Position numbers and translations under genes: made by a program. From positions 62,001 to 126,000 of the IMG/VR virus record IMGVR_UViG_3300035670_000038: a stretch of DNA of 64,000 nucleotides. The stretch is one strand, 5' to 3'. Shown in pieces: positions 58,833 to 64,000 of the stretch. Each line of letters begins with the position of its first letter. The first letter of the stretch is position 1. The DNA comes from a virus. The notes beneath the pieces are model-generated. The model did not search any database and was not told the origin of the DNA. It saw nothing but the letters and a program-made list of their open reading frames with translations.

Positions 58833-59438
58833 ATGTCGTTTAGAGTAACTACCAGAGTACATAGCGTAAAAAAAGATGTATTGCCATATGCTTATGTTGA
58901 TAATATATTTACAACCGATGAACTAGAAAAATTAAAAAATTATTGTAATCAACTTACACTGGAAAACGCTACCGTAGGTTTGGGTGAACTAAAACCAAAA
59001 TATAGAAAATCAAAGGTTAGTCAATTTAAGGTCGATAAAGAAAATGAATGGATATTTGATAGACTGCAAATTGCCACCGACTATGTAAACAATGAATTTT
59101 TTAGATTTGATTTAATTGGGTTCGACCAAATTCAATACACAGAATACAGAGATGATAACGATTTATATGATTTTCACGTAGATTGCTATATGGGTCAGGG
59201 AGTTCCACTAGAACACTCATACCCAAGAAAATTATCATTTAGTCTTGTATTATCAGATAGTACAGAATACGTTGGTGGGCAATTTGAAGTAATGTACTCA
59301 AAAGATCCTGAACAAGTACAACAAAAACTTGGAAGATTGTTGGCATTTCCATCGCATATGCTACATAGAGTTACACCTGTTACAAAAGGTATTCGTAAAT
59401 CGTTGGTGTTTTGGGTTATTGGTCCGAAATTTAAATAG
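58833..59438 (+). CDS. 2-oxoglutarate/Fe(II)-dependent oxygenase (prolyl-hydroxylase-like)
   Basis: 201 aa. DFHVDCYMGQGV (HxD), GGQFEVMY (turn) and MLHRVTPVTKGIRKSLVFW (distal His plus Arg) match PKHD/prolyl-hydroxylase-like dioxygenases. Substrate unknown. Confidence 0.85.
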   Translation: MSFRVTTRVHSVKKDVLPYAYVDNIFTTDELEKLKNYCNQLTLENATVGLGELKPKYRKSKVSQFKVDKENEWIFDRLQIATDYVNNEFFRFDLIGFDQIQYTEYRDDNDLYDFHVDCYMGQGVPLEHSYPRKLSFSLVLSDSTEYVGGQFEVMYSKDPEQVQQKLGRLLAFPSHMLHRVTPVTKGIRKSLVFWVIGPKFK

Positions 59439-59446
59439 GAAATTAT

Positions 59447-59614
59447 ATGAAAGAAAATGACAAGCTACCAACTATTATCGCAGTAATAGCAACAATCATA
59501 TTTATTGTATTCGTCCTACTTATTAGTCAGCCAAATGAAACGAAAGAAGTCAGCGAATTACAAATTTTGGAAAGTGGAAATATTCAGAACGCTATAGAAA
59601 CTGGTCAATACTAA
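59447..59614 (+). CDS. Small membrane protein (55 aa)
   Basis: One hydrophobic helix (IIAVIATIIFIVFVLLI), then a charged tail. TAATG overlap with the next gene. Confidence 0.6.
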   Translation: MKENDKLPTIIAVIATIIFIVFVLLISQPNETKEVSELQILESGNIQNAIETGQY

Positions 59615-59895
59615 TGAAAACACTTTTCACGGCAAAACCAATTACATTATCGGATACAGCTGAGCACAGAATCCATAAACGTAAGTGGTGGGCAATTCTC
59701 ATTTTAGTTGTTGGTGGTCTTTTACTAGCAGGTCGTGTATCAATTCCAATGTCGTTTAGTTACACCTTGTTGTTCTTTGGTCATGCCGGAATGTTACATA
59801 GTTTTTGGGAAAAGCGGGATTACCCTATGGTTATCGTTAACCTTGTCTGGCTTGGTGTAGATGCCTTGGGATTCATCAGATGGTGGAATATGTAA
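59614..59895 (+). CDS. Membrane protein (93 aa)
   Basis: Three hydrophobic segments (WAILILVVGGLLLAG, FSYTLLFFGHAGM, MVIVNLVWLGVDALGF). Overlaps the next gene by 16 nt. No family name recognised. Confidence 0.65.
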   Translation: MKTLFTAKPITLSDTAEHRIHKRKWWAILILVVGGLLLAGRVSIPMSFSYTLLFFGHAGMLHSFWEKRDYPMVIVNLVWLGVDALGFIRWWNM

Positions 59896-60077
59896 TCAAA
59901 TCTCCATGCATAAAAGTGTGTAAGTTACATAAAAATTCATGCATTGGATGTGGTAGGACTATAGAAGAAATCAAAAAATGGAATAAATATTCACGCTTGA
60001 CAAAAGTATGGATATGGATTAAACTATATATAAGACGATATGACAAGAACTTGCGGAACTTGTACAAAATGTTGTGA
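59880..60077 (+). CDS. DUF1289-like protein (65 aa)
   Basis: SPCIKVCKLHKNSCIGCGRT followed by IEEIKKW is the DUF1289 signature with four Cys, likely metal or Fe-S binding. Overlaps the next gene. Confidence 0.8.
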   Translation: MVEYVIKSPCIKVCKLHKNSCIGCGRTIEEIKKWNKYSRLTKVWIWIKLYIRRYDKNLRNLYKML

Positions 60078-60459
60078 TGGGTGGCTAGGAGTACAAGTGC
60101 ATGGGCATTGGGTGACAGATGGTAATCCGTGTTTATTCAAAAAAGAAAAGTGTGGATGTTCGATATACCAAGCACGACCACAAACTTGTCAAGATTTCTT
60201 GTGTGGTTGGTTACGAGATGACGGTACGTTATTCGAAGAATGGATGAAACCCGAAATAGTTAATTTTATTTTGGTATACTTTAAAATAGAAGAAATAAAG
60301 TGGTACAAGCTAATAACCACAGGACAAAAATTGTCACCACTAATGTTAAGTTATGTCATACAAAAAGCAATACGACAAAATATAAATCTAGAATACTGGA
60401 TAGAAAATACGCAATTTTTAATAGGCACAGAAGAATTTAAAAAATGTGTAAAAGTATAA
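60040..60459 (+). CDS. YkgJ-type cysteine cluster protein (139 aa)
   Basis: CGTCTKCCDGWLGVQ, PCLFKKEKCGCSIYQARPQTC and FLCGWL hold the conserved Cys cluster (CxxCC...C...C...C). Function unknown. Paired with the DUF1289 gene. Confidence 0.8.
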   Translation: MTRTCGTCTKCCDGWLGVQVHGHWVTDGNPCLFKKEKCGCSIYQARPQTCQDFLCGWLRDDGTLFEEWMKPEIVNFILVYFKIEEIKWYKLITTGQKLSPLMLSYVIQKAIRQNINLEYWIENTQFLIGTEEFKKCVKV

Positions 60460-60460
60460 C

Positions 60461-60534
60461 GGCAGGGTAGCTCAGTTGGTGAGAGCGCACGACTCATAAT
60501 CGTGAGGTCGAGGGTTCGAATCCCTCCCCCGCTA
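60461..60534 (+). tRNA. tRNA-Met/Ile2 (CAT)
   Basis: Anticodon loop CTCATAA, anticodon CAT; D and T arms normal. Acceptor has an A-C mismatch and a terminal G-U, so the body is imperfect. CAT could be elongator Met or lysidine-modified Ile. Confidence 0.8.
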
Positions 60535-60549
60535 TAATATGGAGAATGT

Positions 60550-60726
60550 ATGTTTATTATTAAGTTTAATGATATAGAAACACCAACTCAATATGCAACA
60601 CGAGAAGATGCATTGCGAGAATTGGAAAGTATGTTTGGTGATATTCAATTAGATGAAATGAATATCGCATTCTGGCCAAGTATATCGGCACGAGGATATA
60701 CGAAGATAGAGATTGTAGAACAATAA
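60550..60726 (+). CDS. Small protein, unknown (58 aa)
   Basis: ATG at 60550 with GGAG upstream; the ATG at 60546 hits an early stop. Alpha/beta fold likely. tRNA-Tyr starts immediately after its stop. Confidence 0.55.
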   Translation: MFIIKFNDIETPTQYATREDALRELESMFGDIQLDEMNIAFWPSISARGYTKIEIVEQ

Positions 60727-60810
60727 GGGAGTGCCGCAGAGTTGGAGGACTGCATCAGACTGTAAATCTGACGCCAATAGGCCTAGTAGGTTCGAATCCT
60801 TCCACTCCCA
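60727..60810 (+). tRNA. tRNA-Tyr (GTA)
   Basis: Acceptor GGGAGTG/CACTCCC, loop CTGTAAA (GTA), long variable arm as usual for bacterial tRNA-Tyr. Confidence 0.93.
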
Positions 60811-60813
60811 TAT

Positions 60814-60887
60814 AGGCGTGTAGCTCAGGTGGTTAGAGCACTGCTCTGATAAAGCAGGGGTCGCTGGTTCAACTCCAGCCATGCCTA
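60814..60887 (+). tRNA. tRNA-Ile (GAT)
   Basis: Acceptor AGGCGTG/CATGCCT, loop CTGATAA, anticodon GAT. Confidence 0.9.
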
Positions 60888-60891
60888 TTTC

Positions 60892-60964
60892 GCACCGTTA
60901 GCTCAATTGGCAGAGCATGTGACTCTTAATCACCAGGTTGAAGGTTCGATTCCTTCACGGTGCA
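60892..60964 (+). tRNA. tRNA-Lys (CTT)
   Basis: Acceptor GCACCGT/ACGGTGC, loop CTCTTAA, anticodon CTT. Confidence 0.92.
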
Positions 60965-60969
60965 TAGAC

Positions 60970-61042
60970 GCCAAGATAGCTCAGTTGGTAGAGCGCCAGC
61001 CTGAAGAGCTGGGCGTCGGGGGTTCGACTCCCTCTCTTGGCA
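60970..61042 (+). tRNA. tRNA-Phe (GAA)
   Basis: Acceptor GCCAAGA/TCTTGGC, anticodon arm CCAGC-CTGAAGA-GCTGG. Confidence 0.93.
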
Positions 61043-61055
61043 TGTAGTTTAAAAT

Positions 61056-61127
61056 GCGTCCTTGGTGTAATGGTAGCACAGCAGCCTCCAAATCTGCTAG
61101 GTGTGGGTTCGAGTCCTACAGGGCGTG
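61056..61127 (+). tRNA. tRNA-Trp (CCA)
   Basis: Loop CTCCAAA with T at 33 gives anticodon CCA; the stem next to it has one C.T mismatch and the acceptor some G-U pairs. A Gly(TCC) reading would need C at position 33, so Trp is better. Confidence 0.75.
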
Positions 61128-61133
61128 TAATAT

Positions 61134-61207
61134 TCCCAGGTAGCTCAGTTGGTTAGAGCATCTGACTGTTAATCAGAGGGTCGTGGGTTCAAGTCCCACC
61201 CTGGGAG
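61134..61207 (+). tRNA. tRNA-Asn (GTT)
   Basis: Acceptor TCCCAGG/CCTGGGA, loop CTGTTAA, anticodon GTT. Confidence 0.93.
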
Positions 61208-61235
61208 CTTTGTAGTAATAACAAACGAGGGAAGT

Positions 61236-61832
61236 ATGAACACTGAAGAACAGTATAAAACTATACAACGGGTCATAGCATACTTACAGCAGAATGGTAT
61301 ATTTGATAGGTTGTCTCAAAACTGCATAGCAGCAACAGAAATAATTTCTTCTATGCTATTGCACGAGGGTATAGTGTCAAAAACTGTGGAGTGTTGTTTA
61401 ACTGTTAGAAATAATACTACCACACCAGCTTCGTATACATTAATTGGATATGATGGTATTGCACAACAATCACAAATTGATGTACACTTGGTTCTAGTAA
61501 CCGAAACAGAAACACCATTACTTATTGACGCATCTATACAATATGCTTTACCTGAAGATACCCACTATATAATAGCACCAATAAGTAAAGACAATACGGA
61601 AGTACTAGCAGAGTTTTCGAAAGATGGATTTGAATTACGTTATACCGAAAAACGAAGTCCAAAAATACCTGCACTTCATCAAAAATCTATTTTGCAAAAA
61701 ATAAAGAACGATGAAATTGTAAAAGAAAAATTAAAACTTCTACAAACTGGTGTTTTTGTTATTGGTGGTTTTGCATTGGTTAATTTTACATTAAATATGA
61801 TAGCAATAGTTTTAAAAATTATTTATCCATAA
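61236..61832 (+). CDS. Transglutaminase/papain-like fold protein with C-terminal membrane helix (198 aa)
   Basis: NCIAATEIISSMLLHEG (possible nucleophile Cys29), VHLVLV (His) and LLIDASIQ (Asp) occur in the order of a transglutaminase-like triad. A final helix (VFVIGGFALVNFTLNMIAIV) anchors it in a membrane. The assignment is tentative; no family name is certain. Confidence 0.45.
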   Translation: MNTEEQYKTIQRVIAYLQQNGIFDRLSQNCIAATEIISSMLLHEGIVSKTVECCLTVRNNTTTPASYTLIGYDGIAQQSQIDVHLVLVTETETPLLIDASIQYALPEDTHYIIAPISKDNTEVLAEFSKDGFELRYTEKRSPKIPALHQKSILQKIKNDEIVKEKLKLLQTGVFVIGGFALVNFTLNMIAIVLKIIYP

Positions 61833-61848
61833 TATATTATTTAAATAC

Positions 61849-61877
61849 TTGACAAAGTAGATATGGTATGATAGATT
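61849..61877 (+). promoter_or_regulatory. sigma70-type promoter
   Basis: TTGACA, 17-bp spacer, TAGATT, before the gene at 61905. Confidence 0.7.
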
Positions 61878-61904
61878 TAAGTTGTCTTAACTAACGAGGT
61901 TATT

Positions 61905-62162
61905 ATGAATTTGACACCGAACGACAAGTTGAAGTTAGAAGCAGCGTTGAAAGATATGGCAACGTCTATGACGCGAGTAGCAGCAGAACGTGACCTACAG
62001 AAGAACGTAATTGGTGATATCTGTGAAGAACTTCAACTCAATAAGAAAGTTTTCCGTAAGCTAGCACGTGTGTATTATAAGCAGAACTTTGATGATGAAG
62101 TAGCAACACACCAAGAATTTGAAACCCTTTACGAAACTGTTACACAAACTAATAAGCCCTAA
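61905..62162 (+). CDS. Small helical protein (85 aa)
   Basis: Own promoter; GAGG before ATG. Helical (KLKLEAALKDMATSMTRVAA), with KKVFRKLARVYYKQNFDDE. No family recognised. Confidence 0.6.
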   Translation: MNLTPNDKLKLEAALKDMATSMTRVAAERDLQKNVIGDICEELQLNKKVFRKLARVYYKQNFDDEVATHQEFETLYETVTQTNKP

Positions 62163-62172
62163 GAGGTGACTT

Positions 62173-62631
62173 ATGAATCGGTTATGGATGTTGTTGTTCC
62201 TAGTGGGATGCGCATCACCAACTGAACCACAAGAAGTAAGTTACAACTTACAGTTTGTAAAAGATGTTGACACGATATTCGTAGATATGTCAGACAAACA
62301 GGCAACAGAAACACAGGTCACCAAGCACATTGGTGCGGTGACAAACATTCGTAGTAGACGAATTGTGTTGATTAAGGGAAACATCTATGTACAAGTTAAT
62401 TCTGGATTTGGTCACATAGATACTGTAGCAACGGTAAATTCCATTTCGTATACTAACAACGGATATGTTGGAACTGTGTTCGGTGCATTCCCTAATATGG
62501 TGGGTATGACTGCAACAATAGTTGCAAATGTTGTTGATGACATACGAACAAAAGAAGAATACCAGTATCCGCATCTCAGAAAAGTATTGGCTACCGATAC
62601 TATGCGAATTGTCATTCTTCCCCGAAGGTAG
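62173..62631 (+). CDS. Putative lipoprotein (152 aa)
   Basis: Lipobox LFLVGCASP (Cys13). Beta-rich mature part. Ends right before tRNA-Asp. Confidence 0.65.
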   Translation: MNRLWMLLFLVGCASPTEPQEVSYNLQFVKDVDTIFVDMSDKQATETQVTKHIGAVTNIRSRRIVLIKGNIYVQVNSGFGHIDTVATVNSISYTNNGYVGTVFGAFPNMVGMTATIVANVVDDIRTKEEYQYPHLRKVLATDTMRIVILPRR

Positions 62632-62637
62632 TTGTTT

Positions 62638-62711
62638 GGGGTGGTAGCTCAGCTGGTTAGAGCATCCGACTGTCACTCGGAAGGTCGTGGGTTCGAGCCC
62701 CATCCATCCCG
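62638..62711 (+). tRNA. tRNA-Asp (GTC)
   Basis: Acceptor GGGGTGG/CCATCCC, loop CTGTCAC, anticodon GTC. Confidence 0.92.
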
Positions 62712-62729
62712 TTTATTTTGGAGACACAC

Positions 62730-63854
62730 ATGAAATTGTTATTTTTATCAACTTGCGGTAGAACAAAACAAGCAGAAGATGTTAGTTATATAAATCTTTA
62801 TCTTGCGTCACTAAAGAAACACGTAGTTCCACATTACGATGTAAAAGTCATTTTGTTTAATAACGCATTAAACCAACATTCTAGTGAAAGTTTGACTTGG
62901 CAACGAGTTAAAGAATACGGACTAGAAAACGTAGTTGAAGTTAAAAATATGTATGAAATGGGATTACCACAAAAATCGGTAGAGTTTCTTGATAATATGC
63001 ATTGGTTTTCTAAAATCGGAATCAATATGAATATGTTGTTTGATTATTCAAGAAATAATGGATTTTTTGATGCAGATTGGATATTCCATTTTGATACTGA
63101 TATGGAGTTCTTACCTAATTTTCAATCGGTGTTTTCAAAAATACATCCCATTACCGAAGTTAATCCTGAAGTAATGATTACTGTTGCTGGTGACACATAT
63201 CCATATAATATACGATATCAAGATGTAGAATTCGTATTCGACGAACCAGACCGCGTGTATATGTACGATGAATCAACAATTGATACTAACTTTTCATTAC
63301 GACAACTAAAAGTAAATCGTAGAAGTACACAAGCAACAGATGCATCTAGATACACAGGAAGTGAAAAGTTATTTTTTAATTTACAACAACAAAAGATAAG
63401 AAATGACTTTGTAGGATATTCTAGACAAGCAGCAAATCAACATACGTTTAATTGGATATCCTGCCATTACCCAAATAACTATGCAGCCGTGGGTAAGTTA
63501 CAAGATAATGAAGATGCACAATTATTAAAAAAACTATGGGACGAAAAATCTAGTCCAAATTTTGAATTAGTGGTTAATCACGATAAAGGTTCATTACCAC
63601 AATTCTTTTTACAAGGGTCAAGCCATAACGTTGTCAAAGTACAGCTTCGTGGATATATGGATATGGCAAAACACTATAGTTCCGGATGGTATGAAGAAAC
63701 ACCATTCGGTCCATACGCAGAACAAAGGTTGAAAGAAGATTACACCGATACGCAGCATATTTGGGAAAAAGATTATTTGACAAAGGAAGAAATAGAATCT
63801 AGAATTTCAAATTTACAAAATGAAATTCAACGATTACAAGCAATGTTAAATTAG
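62730..63854 (+). CDS. Glycosyltransferase, GT-A-like (374 aa)
   Basis: MKLLFLSTCGRTKQ start and WIFHFDTDMEFLPNF (DxD-type metal site) suit a GT-A fold. GGAG before the ATG. The C-terminal end is a coiled-coil (EEIESRISNLQNEIQRLQAM). Acceptor unknown. Confidence 0.75.
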   Translation: MKLLFLSTCGRTKQAEDVSYINLYLASLKKHVVPHYDVKVILFNNALNQHSSESLTWQRVKEYGLENVVEVKNMYEMGLPQKSVEFLDNMHWFSKIGINMNMLFDYSRNNGFFDADWIFHFDTDMEFLPNFQSVFSKIHPITEVNPEVMITVAGDTYPYNIRYQDVEFVFDEPDRVYMYDESTIDTNFSLRQLKVNRRSTQATDASRYTGSEKLFFNLQQQKIRNDFVGYSRQAANQHTFNWISCHYPNNYAAVGKLQDNEDAQLLKKLWDEKSSPNFELVVNHDKGSLPQFFLQGSSHNVVKVQLRGYMDMAKHYSSGWYEETPFGPYAEQRLKEDYTDTQHIWEKDYLTKEEIESRISNLQNEIQRLQAMLN

Positions 63855-63860
63855 TTATTG

Positions 63861-63945
63861 GGAAGCGTGGCTGAGTGGTCTAAAGCAGGCGATTACTAAT
63901 CGCTCGTACTTAAAGGTACCGTGGGTTCGAATCCTACCGCTTCCG
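63861..63945 (+). tRNA. tRNA-Ser (ACT)
   Basis: Acceptor GGAAGCG/CGCTTCC, long variable arm, loop TTACTAA with A34, so anticodon ACT (reads AGU). The usual bacterial form is GCT, so A34 here is unusual. Confidence 0.8.
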
Positions 63946-64000
63946 TTATACAATATTTTTAGTATTAACCCCTATATATTAAGATGGGGGTTGACAAACT
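63946..64000 (+). promoter_or_regulatory. End of window: probable terminator/promoter element
   Basis: CCCCTAT...ATGGGGGTTGACAAACT resembles the combined hairpin-promoter at 47094; TTGACA near 63991 would be the -35 of a gene beyond the window. Confidence 0.5.

Overview
The window reads as part of a large tailed-phage genome (jumbo or near-jumbo class) with a Gram-negative host. Phage signs are virion-type proteins, an endolysin with holin-like neighbours, sixteen tRNA genes, a tmRNA, flavin-dependent thymidylate synthase, dense packing with ATGA/TAATG overlaps, and many small genes of unknown function. Lipoprotein and Sec-type signal peptides, outer-membrane-type proteins and near-consensus promoters (TTGACA/TTGTGG, 16-17 bp spacer, TATATT) with good Shine-Dalgarno sites fit a sigma70-using host that I cannot place. 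The window starts inside a gene and ends in a promoter, so other genes, including a possible selB, may lie outside.

Layout. 0-9.4 kb (+): glycosyltransferases, a sugar epimerase, a MazG/DUF1599-like protein, a 652-aa unknown protein and ThyX. 9.4-18.6 kb (+): a VWA protein and a MoxR/CobS-type AAA+ ATPase that share an almost identical 56-nt leader although 7.7 kb apart. Between them lie a lipoprotein, full-length SelA, a secreted DRGH nuclease on the minus strand and two virion-like proteins. 18.6-24.0 kb (+): a 2OG oxygenase, two zinc metallopeptidase-like proteins, NagB, a PIG-L/LmbE deacetylase and small genes, ending in a tRNA-Sec (UCA anticodon, 8-bp acceptor). 24.1-24.8 kb: non-coding region between converging gene sets, with a terminator, phased CGTTTTATCATTTTT repeats, an AT-rich stretch and DnaA-box-like sites; a candidate origin. 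24.8-39.2 kb (-): about 34 mostly tiny genes in short operons, each with a similar promoter, typical of an early region. It also holds an AAA ATPase, a DUF262-HNH endonuclease with a nuclease-like partner, SelD and a 2OG oxygenase.

39.2-47.7 kb (+) looks like a lysis and envelope cassette: GH19-type endolysin, two CsgG-like secreted proteins, a 681-aa cohesin/dockerin-like secreted protein, a lipoprotein, two holin-like proteins, a low-complexity secreted protein, a class-3 lipase and an amidase. 47.7-53.5 kb (+): a PurA/PurZ-type synthetase, small membrane proteins, one strongly codon-biased small gene and a GT4 glycosyltransferase. 53.6-64 kb (+): tmRNA, two sulfotransferases, HNH and HD-domain proteins, PspC, DUF1289 and YkgJ-type cysteine-cluster proteins, and fifteen tRNA genes interleaved with small genes.

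How it fits together. The most unusual feature is a nearly complete selenocysteine pathway (tRNA-Sec, SelA, SelD) spread over about 25 kb of a phage genome. A second theme is nucleotide metabolism (ThyX, PurZ-like synthetase, MazG-like and HD proteins), which could mean modified DNA. A third is surface chemistry: glycosyltransferases, epimerase, NagB, deacetylase and sulfotransferases. The selenoprotein target, the modified base and the origin are inferences. No database search was run; family calls rest on motifs recognised by eye.
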